Assembly: GCA_934778125.1 (NCBI GenBank)
Contig: CAKVOF010000004.1
Location: 1 to 54,663, forward strand
Reading direction: 5' to 3'
DNA: 54,663 nucleotides
DNA from: an uncultured Clostridia bacterium
GTDB lineage: Bacteria > Bacillota > Clostridia > Christensenellales > UBA1242
The notes beneath the pieces are model-generated. The model was not told the DNA's origin and searched no databases. It saw only the letters and a program-made list of their open reading frames with translations. Of the stretch, positions 25,743 through 33,708 are shown piece after piece; within the stretch, counting starts at the first letter, position 1, and each line of letters starts with the position of its first letter. Made by a program: the position numbers and the translations under genes.

Positions 25743-26255
25743 ATGAAAAGTTATGCAAAAAGTTGGATTTTAAAAGGTATTTTAATAATTGTTTTTGTTG
25801 CTATGGACTTAATAACTAAGTTTGTTTTGCAAAAGCATTTTGATGATGGTGGCGATGTTATAAAGATAATTCCAAATATTTTTTCATTGGAATACCTTAA
25901 AAACACCGGTATTTCGTTTGGTTTATTTAAAGGAAGTAAGGTTGCTTCTTTAATTTTACCTATTTTATTTTTATGTGTTTTTGTGGCATACGATATTTTC
26001 ACCAAAGAGAAAAAAATTTGCTATTCGATTGGTTTTTCATTGATTATTGGTGGAGCAATTGGAAATCTATACGATAGGATTGTTTTGAAATTTGTTCGAG
26101 ATTTTTTCGCTTTTAGTTTTTTTCCATTTATTTTTAATATAGCCGATGCGTGCATTTGTGTTGGTTTCGTTTTAATTGTTATACATTTATTAATTTCAAT
26201 ATTTAAACCTAAAAAAGAAGATAAAGCTCAAATAAATGAAAAAGAATCTAAGTGA
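25743..26255 (+). CDS. lspA: Lipoprotein signal peptidase (signal peptidase II)
   Basis: 170 residues with four transmembrane helices. Catalytic motifs are present: DLITKFVLQKHF (helix 1), SLEYLKNTGISFGLF (in place of the usual NxGAAFG), GGAIGNLYDRIVLKFVRDF with the first Asp, and FNIADACICVG with the second Asp. Cleaves prolipoprotein signal peptides in the membrane, for example that of the lipoprotein at 44.2 kb. The rluD gene begins 11 bp later, the common lspA-rluD pair. Confidence 0.93.
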   Translation: MKSYAKSWILKGILIIVFVAMDLITKFVLQKHFDDGGDVIKIIPNIFSLEYLKNTGISFGLFKGSKVASLILPILFLCVFVAYDIFTKEKKICYSIGFSLIIGGAIGNLYDRIVLKFVRDFFAFSFFPFIFNIADACICVGFVLIVIHLLISIFKPKKEDKAQINEKESK

Positions 26256-26266
26256 AAGGTTTTTGT

Positions 26267-27181
26267 ATGGAAAAAAAGATTTATGTGATTGAAAGTGAAA
26301 ATGTAGGGGAAAGACTTGATAGTTTTCTTAGTGATGAAAACCCTGAAAAAACAAGGTCTGGGCTTAAAATCCTTATCGATGATGGGAAAGTTTTGGTAAA
26401 TGATAAAAAGGTTAAGGCTGGTTATTCGCTCAAAATAAATGATGTTGTATGTTTGGAACTGCCTGATCCAGTTTCAAGCGAGATCCAACCTGAAGATATT
26501 AAATTAAACATTATTTACGAAGATAATGATTTATTAGTTATTAATAAACCTCAAGGAATGGTTGTTCATCCAGCAGTATCTAATTACACTGGAACTTTAG
26601 TGAATGCATTGCTTTATCATATCAAAAATTTGAGCGGGATTAATGGTGTTTTAAGGCCGGGGATTGTTCATAGATTAGATAAAAACACATCAGGTTTATT
26701 GCTTGTTGCTAAAAACGATAAAGCACATATTTCGCTAAGTAAACAGCTTCAAACAAAAGAATGTAAGAGATTTTATAAGGCGATTGTTGAAGGCGTTGTT
26801 AAAGAAGATGGAATGATTCAAACCAGAATTGGTAGGGATCCTAAAAACAGGCTAAAGCAGGCCGTTTTGAAAGAACCAAATGGTAAGGTTGCAATAACAA
26901 AATATAAAGTTTTAGAGCAATTTGAAAACAACACTTTTATGGAGTTTGAATTGCTTACTGGCAGAACTCATCAAATTAGAGTTCATGCTCAATATATACA
27001 TCATCCAATAGTAGGTGATGATTTATATAACCCTAAAAAGTGTAAATTTAATTTAAACGGTCAATTGCTCCACGCATACAAAATTGAATTTACTCACCCA
27101 ACAAAAAACGAGAGAATGGTGTTTGAGTGTGAGTTGCCAGATTATTTTGAAAAAGTATTGAAAGTTTTAAGAGAAAATTAG
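26267..27181 (+). CDS. rluD: RluD-like 23S rRNA pseudouridine synthase with S4 domain
   Basis: 304 residues from ATG 26267 (AAAGG 7 nt upstream); an in-frame ATG at 26252 overlaps the lspA stop. The N-terminal S4 RNA-binding domain (about 10-70: ERLDSFLSDENPEKTRSGLKIL) precedes the catalytic domain with HRLDKNTSGLLLVAKN (Asp nucleophile near 138) and GRTHQIRVHA near 230. In other bacteria RluD modifies helix 69 of 23S rRNA; the S4 type fits that role. Operon with lspA. Confidence 0.92.
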   Translation: MEKKIYVIESENVGERLDSFLSDENPEKTRSGLKILIDDGKVLVNDKKVKAGYSLKINDVVCLELPDPVSSEIQPEDIKLNIIYEDNDLLVINKPQGMVVHPAVSNYTGTLVNALLYHIKNLSGINGVLRPGIVHRLDKNTSGLLLVAKNDKAHISLSKQLQTKECKRFYKAIVEGVVKEDGMIQTRIGRDPKNRLKQAVLKEPNGKVAITKYKVLEQFENNTFMEFELLTGRTHQIRVHAQYIHHPIVGDDLYNPKKCKFNLNGQLLHAYKIEFTHPTKNERMVFECELPDYFEKVLKVLREN

Positions 27182-27294
27182 TTTTTTGATTCTATTTTGG
27201 ATTTTAATATTTAAAATGTATATTAATTTATAAATATCAATTTACATATTTTTTTGAGTATGTTAAACTAAAAATGTATTAAAGGAGTTCTGAA

Positions 27295-27567
27295 ATGTCT
27301 AACAACAGTGTTAATTGGAAAGGATTTATTAATTTTTTAGCTTACTGTGGTATGATTTTGATTGGTATAGCGTTGATATTAAAAGCAATTTTTAAAGAGG
27401 GTGATGTTACTCGTGCGTTAGGTTTAATTGCAAACATTATTGCATATGTGCTTGTAACGATTTCTGCTTTTTATTACGCAAAAAGCAAAAGAAATTTTTG
27501 GTTTTTATTAGTTTGGCTTATAGCACTTGCTTTGATCATTGTTTTTTATGTTATTAAAGGTTACTAG
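27295..27567 (+). CDS. Small membrane protein, three helices
   Basis: 90 residues with three hydrophobic helices (about 9-30, 36-60, 66-88) joined by short loops. AAAGGAG RBS. No family recognised. A second three-helix protein of similar size follows 107 bp later behind a terminator, but their sequences are not clearly related. Confidence 0.6.
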   Translation: MSNNSVNWKGFINFLAYCGMILIGIALILKAIFKEGDVTRALGLIANIIAYVLVTISAFYYAKSKRNFWFLLVWLIALALIIVFYVIKGY

Positions 27568-27613
27568 AATTATAATGATTACAAATTAATTTAGATAAAG
27601 AAGAATAGCTTAA

Positions 27614-27670
27614 TAGATGCAAAAATGTAACATATATTTAGTTACAAATTAAAATTGCATCTATTTTTAT
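27614..27670 (+). terminator. Two-tier terminator hairpin
   Basis: Outer arms TAGATGCAA (27614-27622) / TTGCATCTA (27655-27663) with an inner stem TGTAAC/GTTACA (27626-27646), followed by TTTTTATT. Confidence 0.65.
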
Positions 27671-27674
27671 TAAA

Positions 27675-28019
27675 ATGGGAAAAATAAAAGAATTTTTTAA
27701 ATTATTTTTTAAAAGTAAATTTAATATTGTTTTGGTGGCAATGGGTATTTTATTCTTAGTTCTTGTTGTGCTAAGTAATTTCATACAAGTGTGCTTGAGG
27801 ATATCTGTGTTTGTTTTGGCAGTTGAGTTTTTTTTGCTTGGAATTAAATTTTTTAAACTTTCAAAGAAAAAAGTGGTGAACTACAACAAGTTTTTCAATG
27901 AAAATGAAACCGAGGATTTTGTGCCAACTCCAATGAAAAGGTCATATATAATTGGAGGTATTTGTTTCCTATTATTGTCGCTTGCGTTGCTATACTCCGC
28001 AATTATTAGATTTAAGTGA
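27675..28019 (+). CDS. Small membrane protein, unknown
   Basis: 114 residues: two adjacent helices (about 17-36 and 39-58), a basic, acidic-patched loop (KLSKKKVVNYNKFFNENETEDF) and a last helix (about 91-112). No Shine-Dalgarno before the ATG, which directly follows the terminator T tract, so the gene model is less certain than its neighbours. Function unknown. Confidence 0.5.
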   Translation: MGKIKEFFKLFFKSKFNIVLVAMGILFLVLVVLSNFIQVCLRISVFVLAVEFFLLGIKFFKLSKKKVVNYNKFFNENETEDFVPTPMKRSYIIGGICFLLLSLALLYSAIIRFK

Positions 28020-28231
28020 GTTTTTGGCATTTAATGTTTGTTTGATGTATATATTAGTTTAATACTTAAACAAGTATGGAAAAGAGTTTTTTGAGCGAAA
28101 TAGAAGCACTTAAAAATAGATATAAATGATTAAATTCAGATATATTTTATTTAAAAATATAGTATAAATTTATGAAGGAATATTTTATTTAAAAAATATT
28201 CTTTTTTATGGCCTATTTGTGTCATTGAAAG

Positions 28232-28260
28232 TTGCTTTTTTTAGTTTTGTGTGATATAAT
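28232..28260 (+). promoter_or_regulatory. Promoter of tig-clpP
   Basis: TTGCTT, a 17-bp spacer and TATAAT with an extended -10 (TGATATAAT). The preceding 200 bp hold an AT hairpin GAATATTTT/AAAATATTC near 28178 that may be the terminator of the gene before. Confidence 0.65.
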
Positions 28261-28291
28261 CAATCGATTTTTTAATATTTAAGGAGAAATT

Positions 28292-29575
28292 ATGAAATAT
28301 ACTATTAAAAAACTTGAACATAGTAATGTTGAAATTGAGATCACATTGAATAAAGAAGAATGGGAAAAAGAGTTAGATTGTTCTTATCAAAGAAATAAAG
28401 GAAAATATAAAGTTGAAGGCTTTAGGCAAGGTCATGCTCCAAGAAAGATGATTGAAAAATTATATGGTGGCAGTGTTTTCTTTGAAGATGCTTTAACCGA
28501 AAGTTTTTATAATAATTATGAATCTATTCTAAAGAAAGAAAAAGATTTAGAGCCGGTTGATGCACCATCTTTAAGTCTTAAATCTTTAGATGATAAAAAT
28601 GTTGTTATCGTGGCACAAGTTCCAGTTAGGCCAGAAGTTCAACTTGAAAAATATAAAGGTTTAAATATCAAAAAAGAAGTTAAAGAAATAACAGATAAAG
28701 ATGTTGATGCAGAATTAAAGAAAGTCCGTGAACAAAACTCAAGATTGGTTGAAGTTGAAGAAGGAAGCGAAATCAAAAAAGGTCATATTGCAAATATTGA
28801 TTTTTCAGGCTCAATTGAAGGAAAAGTTTTTGATGGAGGAACTGCTGAAGGTTACGATCTTGAAATCGGAAGCAAAAGCTTTATTGATACCTTTGAAGAC
28901 CAATTAATTGGCTTAAAAACAGGGGATGAAAAAGATGTTAATGTTACTTTCCCTAAAGAATATCATGTTGATACTCTTGCTGGAAAACCTGCTGTTTTCA
29001 AAGTTAAAGTTAATTCAGTTAAGAAAAAAGAACTTCCAAAATTAGATGATGCATTTGCTAGTGATGTTAGTGAATTTGCAAGTTTAGAAGAATATAAAAA
29101 GCATATTAAAGAAACTTTAGTTGAAAAAGCCGAAGAAGAAGCGAAAATTGCTCAAGAAAACAAAATCATCGATGAGATTGTTAAAGGAATGAAAGTTGAG
29201 ATTCCTAAATGTATGATTGAACACGAACTTGATAGTTTAATGAAAGATATGGAATATCGTTTAATGTATCAAGGATTAAAGCTTGAAGACTATGCTAAAT
29301 ACTTAAACACAACAGTTGAAGCTATTAGAAAACAAAGGTATGCAGAGGCTGAAAAATCAGTTAAAGTGCGTTTAGCATTGCAAGAAATTATTAAAAATGA
29401 AAAATTAGATGTAACAACTGAAGAATATAATGAAAAAATTAAAGAAATGGCAAAAACTGCTAAAAAAACTATTGCAGATTACAAAAAAACTTTAAGTGAA
29501 CAAAGAATAAATTACATTAAAAATGATATACTTATGAATAAGTTGTTAAACTTCTTAGTTGAAAATAATAAATAG
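28292..29575 (+). CDS. tig: Trigger factor
   Basis: 427 residues, full length. The N-terminal ribosome-binding domain carries the signature VEGFRQGHAPRKMIEKLYG near 44-62. The FKBP-type prolyl isomerase domain spans about 155-245 (IANIDFSGSIEGKVFDGGTAEGYDLEIGS). The C-terminal helical chaperone arms complete it. Binds nascent chains at the ribosome exit. First gene of tig-clpP, with clpX just behind, the standard Firmicute order. Confidence 0.96.
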   Translation: MKYTIKKLEHSNVEIEITLNKEEWEKELDCSYQRNKGKYKVEGFRQGHAPRKMIEKLYGGSVFFEDALTESFYNNYESILKKEKDLEPVDAPSLSLKSLDDKNVVIVAQVPVRPEVQLEKYKGLNIKKEVKEITDKDVDAELKKVREQNSRLVEVEEGSEIKKGHIANIDFSGSIEGKVFDGGTAEGYDLEIGSKSFIDTFEDQLIGLKTGDEKDVNVTFPKEYHVDTLAGKPAVFKVKVNSVKKKELPKLDDAFASDVSEFASLEEYKKHIKETLVEKAEEEAKIAQENKIIDEIVKGMKVEIPKCMIEHELDSLMKDMEYRLMYQGLKLEDYAKYLNTTVEAIRKQRYAEAEKSVKVRLALQEIIKNEKLDVTTEEYNEKIKEMAKTAKKTIADYKKTLSEQRINYIKNDILMNKLLNFLVENNK

Positions 29576-29588
29576 TTTTGGAGATTGA

Positions 29589-30188
29589 ATGAATATGTTA
29601 ATTCCTATGGTCGTTGACCAAACAAGCACAGGCGAGAGAAGTTACGATATTTATAGTAGATTGCTTGAAGATAGAATAATTTTTATTTCCGGTGAAATCA
29701 CTGATGCAACAGCAAATACTGTTGTGGCTGAACTTATATATCTTGAAGCAAAAAATCCAAATAAAGATATCTGTATTTATATAAATAGTCCAGGAGGTAG
29801 TGTTACTGCTGGTATGGCAATTTATGATACTATTCAATATATAAAGTGTGATGTTTCAACTATTTGCGTTGGGCTTGCTGCATCAATGGGGGCGTTTCTT
29901 CTTGCAAGTGGCACTAAGGGGAAAAGATATGCTTTACCTAATAGTGAAGTAATGATTCATCAACCACTTGGTGGTGCACAAGGGCAAGCAACTGATGTTT
30001 ATATAACCGCAAAGCATATTATGAAAACAAAAGAAAACTTAAATAGAATTTTAAGTGAAAATACTGGTCAACCGCTAAGTAAAATTGAAACAGATGTTGA
30101 TAGAGATTACTTTATGAGCGCTATTGAAGCTAAAGAATATGGTTTAGTTGATAAGGTTATTGATAAAAGAACTTCTAAAGCAAAATAA
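29589..30188 (+). CDS. clpP: ClpP protease subunit
   Basis: 199 residues. Catalytic Ser lies in GLAASMGAFLLASG (near 100) and catalytic His in MIHQPLGGAQG (near 125), with the Asp of the triad further on. Tetradecameric serine protease fed by ClpX. GGAG RBS, 13 bp after tig. Confidence 0.97.
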   Translation: MNMLIPMVVDQTSTGERSYDIYSRLLEDRIIFISGEITDATANTVVAELIYLEAKNPNKDICIYINSPGGSVTAGMAIYDTIQYIKCDVSTICVGLAASMGAFLLASGTKGKRYALPNSEVMIHQPLGGAQGQATDVYITAKHIMKTKENLNRILSENTGQPLSKIETDVDRDYFMSAIEAKEYGLVDKVIDKRTSKAK

Positions 30189-30192
30189 AGAT

Positions 30193-30236
30193 AAAAGTTG
30201 GATGCATATATTATAATATCTGCAACCAACTTTTAT
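30193..30236 (+). terminator. Hairpin between clpP and clpX
   Basis: AAAAGTTGG (30193-30201) pairs with CCAACTTTT (30226-30234) around an AT-rich interior that is itself partly palindromic. The T run is weak, so it may attenuate or protect the 3' end rather than fully terminate. Confidence 0.5.
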
Positions 30237-30321
30237 TAAGTAAACTATAACAATTTGAAGCAATTTTGTTTATAGATTAATAATTTGAACATAATAAAAT
30301 AAATAAAAATTTGGAGATAGT

Positions 30322-31641
30322 ATGGCTAAAATTGAAATGTATTGTTCGTTTTGTGGAAGAAGTCAGCAAGATACAAAAAAAATGATTTCGAGCCCTGATG
30401 GAAACACCTTTATTTGTGAAGAGTGTGTTGATATTTGTAAGGAAATGTTATCAGAAGATGTTAAACCAAATGATGATATGCTTATTGATTTGCCAACACC
30501 GGAAAAATTAAAAGAAATGCTCGATGAGTATATTATCGGTCAAGATGAAGCAAAAAGAGTTCTTTCTGTTTCGGTTTATAACCATTATAAAAGAATAAAT
30601 TATAATATCGAAGCTAGAAAAAAGAATAATAGTAAAGATAAAAATAGTGTTGATAATATTGATATCGATAAAAGCAATGTGTTGTTAATAGGTCCAACTG
30701 GAACTGGGAAAACAATGATGGCCAAAACTCTTGCAAAACTTTTAAAAGTTCCGTTTGCAACAGCTGATGCCACAACCCTAACTGAAGCAGGTTATGTTGG
30801 GGAAGATGTTGAAAACATATTGCTAAAATTAATTCAAAATGCAAATTATGATATTAAAAAAGCACAATATGGAATTGTGTATATTGATGAAATAGATAAA
30901 ATTACAAGAAAAAGTGAAAATCGAAGCATAACAAGAGATGTTAGTGGTGAAGGGGTTCAACAAGCACTTCTAAAGATTATAGAAAGTACTATGGCATCTG
31001 TTCCACCTCAAGGTGGCAGAAAGCACCCTCACCAAGAATTAATTCAAATAGACACAACAAATATTTTGTTTATTTGTGGGGGTGCTTTTGTTGGTTTAAA
31101 TGATATTATTGAAAAAAGAATCAATAAAACATCATTAGGTTTTAATGCTGATATTAAATCTGAAGATGAAATCGATACGGTTAGTTTAATTAATAAAATT
31201 CAACCACAAGATTTAATTAAATACGGATTGATCCCAGAGTTTGTTGGAAGATTGCCAATAGTTGTTGGGTTAAATGCTCTTGATGAAAAGGCATTAACAC
31301 AAATTATGGTCAAACCAAAAAATGCAATTATAAAACAATATCAAACAATGTTTAAAATAGATGGTGTTGATTTGCAATTTTCTCAAGATGCAATTAAAGC
31401 GGTTGCCAAAAAAGCAATTGAACTCAAAACTGGTGCAAGAGGGCTTAGAACTATTTTGGAAAATTGTATGCTAGATGTTATGTTTAAGGCTCCAAGTGAT
31501 AAACAAATTGAAAAAATAATTGTTGGGGCTGGTTGTATTAAAAATAATGAAAAACCAAAAATAATACGAAAACCCGCTTTGCAAGCAACTAAGTGTGAAG
31601 AAAATAATGAGAAAAAATCTGAGAATATAATTTCTGCTTAA
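30322..31641 (+). CDS. clpX: ClpX ATPase, ClpP unfoldase
   Basis: 439 residues. N-terminal zinc-binding domain with CSFCG (8-12) and CEEC; AAA+ module with Walker A GPTGTGKT (near 125-132), Walker B IVYIDEIDKI, sensor and arginine-finger region ending in KTGARGLRTILE. The IGF-type ClpP-docking loop is represented by TSLGFNADI (LGF). Delivers tagged substrates to ClpP. GGAG RBS; own leader of 130 bp. Confidence 0.96.
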   Translation: MAKIEMYCSFCGRSQQDTKKMISSPDGNTFICEECVDICKEMLSEDVKPNDDMLIDLPTPEKLKEMLDEYIIGQDEAKRVLSVSVYNHYKRINYNIEARKKNNSKDKNSVDNIDIDKSNVLLIGPTGTGKTMMAKTLAKLLKVPFATADATTLTEAGYVGEDVENILLKLIQNANYDIKKAQYGIVYIDEIDKITRKSENRSITRDVSGEGVQQALLKIIESTMASVPPQGGRKHPHQELIQIDTTNILFICGGAFVGLNDIIEKRINKTSLGFNADIKSEDEIDTVSLINKIQPQDLIKYGLIPEFVGRLPIVVGLNALDEKALTQIMVKPKNAIIKQYQTMFKIDGVDLQFSQDAIKAVAKKAIELKTGARGLRTILENCMLDVMFKAPSDKQIEKIIVGAGCIKNNEKPKIIRKPALQATKCEENNEKKSENIISA

Positions 31642-31644
31642 ATC

Positions 31645-31685
31645 AAAACTTTATCGAGATAAATTTATTTCGATAAAGTTTTTTA
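31645..31685 (+). terminator. Terminator of clpX
   Basis: 13-bp perfect stem AAAACTTTATCGA (31645-31657) and its complement (31670-31682), 12-nt loop, T run. Confidence 0.85.
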
Positions 31686-31697
31686 GTTTGCTTTTTT

Positions 31698-31800
31698 ATG
31701 GGACTTTGGGGCGGTTTGCCCGTGCAAAATTATTGCACGGGCAAGCGTGCGCTTGCAAAACAGCATCACAACTGTGATGCTGTTTCAAACCGCCCCCCAT
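31698..31800. repeat. Three-hairpin cloverleaf element 3
   Basis: The outer stem pairs GGGGCGGTTTG (31708-31718) with CAAACCGCCCC (31786-31796), extended by ATGG/CCAT across a 6-nt bulge. Inside are three hairpins: GCCCGTGCAA/TTGCACGGGC (718-742), GCAAGC-GTGC-GCTTGC (741-756) and a perfect 13-bp stem AAACAGCATCACA (758-770) with its complement (773-785). It is an island of high GC in very AT-rich DNA, 13 bp after the clpX terminator, and not itself followed by a T run. Confidence 0.85.
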
Positions 31801-31911
31801 ATCTGATATAACTACTGTTGTTTAAAGATTTGCGTATATAATACTAATAAAAAAATATCATAAATTGCGATTAAATTGAATTACAATTTAAAAATATTTT
31901 AAAAATAAATA

Positions 31912-31939
31912 TTGACATTTTAAATATTAGTGATATAAT
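31912..31939 (+). promoter_or_regulatory. Sigma-A promoter with extended -10
   Basis: TTGACA, a 16-bp spacer and TATAAT preceded by TGA. Drives the 93-residue gene at 31966. Confidence 0.7.
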
Positions 31940-31965
31940 CAAAGAATAAAAGGTGGGTGAGAAAT

Positions 31966-32247
31966 ATGAGTAAAGTTCCAGATTACATTAAATATTTAAT
32001 TGAAAGCGGTAAAAATGATCCAGCATATGATGAAATGATTAAAAATAATTTTGATGGTGTTAACATTGAAAAAGAGGCATCTAAATGTGATATAGTATCT
32101 CCTAGAAAAAATGAAAATGCTGAAAATTCAATGCCTGATTTTTTGAGAGATTATGATGGCTATGATGCTTGGGTTAGTGGTGATTTAAAAGAAAAAAATA
32201 ACCACTTAAATGATGATAGCTTTGATTATGATGACTTTGATCTATAA
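31966..32247 (+). CDS. Small acidic hypothetical protein
   Basis: 93 residues from ATG 31966 (AAAGGTGGG upstream; the in-frame GTG at 31957 overlaps this site). Soluble and acidic, ending in an Asp-rich tail (DDSFDYDDFDL). The pattern VPDYIKYLIESGKNDP near the start and MPDFLRDYDGYDAWVSGDL later suggest two short helices. No family recognised. Consensus promoter, so probably well expressed in growing cells. Confidence 0.65.
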   Translation: MSKVPDYIKYLIESGKNDPAYDEMIKNNFDGVNIEKEASKCDIVSPRKNENAENSMPDFLRDYDGYDAWVSGDLKEKNNHLNDDSFDYDDFDL

Positions 32248-32253
32248 GATTTT

Positions 32254-32282
32254 TAACATTTTAATTTATAATGGCATACACT
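32254..32282 (+). promoter_or_regulatory. Sigma-E-type sporulation promoter
   Basis: TAACATT (32254-32260), a 14-bp spacer, CATACACT (32275-32282). Against the Bacillus sigma-E consensus KMATATT-N14/15-CATACANT this is 6 of 7 and a full match. It is placed 24 bp before AGGAGGT of the gene at 32324. Confidence 0.65.
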
Positions 32283-32323
32283 TTAATATACACGCCTATT
32301 AAGTAAGGAGGTAATTAAAGAGT

Positions 32324-32989
32324 ATGTCATTTTTTTCTGGTAGTAGACAAGGAAATATGCCGGGACCAATTTTAGGTAACCCAATTAACGGGTTATGTGA
32401 AAAGGCGGTTATTCAAACAAAAAAAGTTTTTGATGCGTGCTTAAGAAATATTCAGGAAAGGGGTGTGAGTGTTGCAGTTCAATCATATACTCCAGCCAAC
32501 CCAACATTCCCATTAACATTCACAGGTTGTTCATCGGGAAACACAGGTATCACATTATCTAATGTGGTTGTTGATAGATTCCAAGATAAACCATGCTTTG
32601 CAAGAGTAACAGCAACAGCAAATCTGCCAATTAATATCAATTATGTTGATGCTAACGGAACCGCAGGTGTTGCAACTGGGGTTATAACAATAAATAATGA
32701 TGTTGTTCTATACATACCACAACCATCAATTGTTCCATATCAAATTGAAGCTTTTGGAACAGCAATGTGTTCTGATGGCGATTATGTTGGTGATAATACT
32801 TTTACAATTGATTGTTGCATAACATTAGTTCTAAAAGTTGTTGTGGAGGCGGATATTTTGGTGCCAACATATGGCTATGCACAAATCCCACCTTGCCAAG
32901 AATATTCTCAAGATGTTTGCACGGGTTTCTTTGATTTACCATTATTCCCAGCTCAACAACCAATTACTAGCCCTAATGCAAATAACTAA
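32324..32989 (+). CDS. Probable spore coat or surface protein
   Basis: 221 residues, no signal peptide or membrane helix, beta-rich, with eight scattered cysteines (LCEKAVIQTKKVFDACL near the start; CSDGDY; DCCITLVLKV; PPCQEYSQDVC near the end) and a Pro-rich C terminus (FPAQQPITSPNANN). The N-terminal block GLCEKAVIQTKKVFDACL is of a type I associate with clostridial spore-surface proteins, but this is not a named domain. The sigma-E-like promoter upstream puts it in the mother cell during sporulation. Cys-rich, non-secreted composition fits a cross-linked coat component. Confidence 0.6.
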   Translation: MSFFSGSRQGNMPGPILGNPINGLCEKAVIQTKKVFDACLRNIQERGVSVAVQSYTPANPTFPLTFTGCSSGNTGITLSNVVVDRFQDKPCFARVTATANLPININYVDANGTAGVATGVITINNDVVLYIPQPSIVPYQIEAFGTAMCSDGDYVGDNTFTIDCCITLVLKVVVEADILVPTYGYAQIPPCQEYSQDVCTGFFDLPLFPAQQPITSPNANN

Positions 32990-33002
32990 TCAAATGTTAT
33001 TA

Positions 33003-33033
33003 AAAAAAGCACTCAAATTCTGGGTGCTTTTTT
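33003..33033 (+). terminator. Rho-independent terminator
   Basis: AAAAAAGCACTCA (33003-33015) pairs with TGGGTGCTTTTTT (33021-33033) with one G-U; 5-nt loop; ends in T6. It closes the spore protein gene and abuts the end of the minus-strand XRE pseudogene. Confidence 0.85.
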
Positions 33034-33277
33034 AATGTGAACCTTCTAGATCAAGGGACTTAAATATTTCATCGTTAAAAAAATCAAATCAACTTATATT
33101 TAAAGCTTGGCAAATATCTAGAAGAGTTCTAGTTCCAGGATTTTTGCTTTTGCCATAAAATATGCATCTGATTGTTGCCGATGGTAAGCCAGATATGGTA
33201 GCTATTTTATTTGGTGTTATATTATTAGTGTTGCATAAATCTAAGATTCTTTTTGTTATTGCTTCTTCTAATTTCAT
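33032..33277 (-). pseudogene. XRE regulator disrupted by an in-frame TGA
   Basis: Read through the TGA, the frame encodes 81 residues that align end to end with the intact 80-residue XRE at 22.4 kb: HTH with LPSATIRCIFYGKSK, then ALNIS-stop-FDFFNDEIFKSLDLEGSH against AFGITMQDFFDDDLFKRDNLDVE. The stop lies at 33091-33089, so translation would end after 62 residues. A TTA or TTG Leu codon to TGA is a single change. The HTH itself is whole, so the short product might still bind DNA. It diverges from the SLOG pseudogene. Confidence 0.7.
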
Positions 33278-33318
33278 AATAATTACACTTTATTGTTTTA
33301 ATTTTAACAAAAATAATG

Positions 33319-33341
33319 TATAATTATGGGAGATATATCTC
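33319..33341. promoter_or_regulatory. Promoter -10 and 12-bp operator palindrome
   Basis: Extended -10 TGTATAAT (33317-33324) followed by the perfect palindrome GAGATATATCTC (33330-33341) at the expected start of transcription toward the SLOG pseudogene. No good -35. A probable XRE binding site. Confidence 0.45.
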
Positions 33342-33363
33342 TGGTTTATAGTAAGGAGTTAAA

Positions 33364-33629
33364 ATGTATAATAAAAAGGCGGTTTTTTTTGTTACAGATT
33401 TACATTTAACACTACTAAAGTAGAAAAATATTTGTTTGAATTAGTCTCTGATTTAATTGAAAAAGGTTATAAAAGTTTTTATATCGGTAGCCATGGTGAT
33501 TTTGATAGGCTAGCATTGAGTGTCTGTCGTAAAATTAGGAGTGAAAATAATATAGAAATAAATGTTTACTTGTTTGAAGAACCATCAGTTTCGCTGGTGA
33601 GCATGCCCCGACTCAACTTTCGGTATTAA
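33364..33629 (+). pseudogene. SLOG-superfamily gene, frameshifted and truncated
   Basis: ATG 33364 follows AAGGAG and encodes MYNKKAVFF, then shifts frame after an eight-T run and stops at 33421. The other frame continues the SLOG domain: TTKVEKYLFELVSDLIEKGY, FYIGSHGDFDRLALSV, INVYLFEEP, ending at 33629. Restoring one G gives the family motif FFGH/YR (CAC to TAC also needed for His), exactly where the intact copy at 21.8-22.3 kb has FFGHR. The C-terminal half, with the SD..GG motif, is missing. Divergent from the broken XRE gene, the same arrangement as the intact pair. Confidence 0.75.
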
Positions 33630-33708
33630 AAACAATAATTATATCTTTCATATTTTAATTTCTTTGCTAAAACTGATTAAATTTGTTAAAATAATATTAG
33701 GAGAATTT

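Noticed and set aside
19525..31800. Cloverleaf elements as tRNA genes
   Set aside because: No T-loop GTTCRANNC, D-loop or acceptor-CCA pattern; stem lengths do not fit and all inner arms vary.
19525..31800. Regular 6.1-kb spacing of the cloverleaf elements as meaningful periodicity
   Set aside because: Only three copies; positions are explained by gene ends, and no further copies were seen at the next steps.
33089..33091. In-frame TGA in the XRE gene as a sign of UGA-to-Trp recoding
   Set aside because: TGA serves as the stop of lspA, mraY, murD and others here, and Trp is encoded by TGG. A nonsense mutation explains it better.
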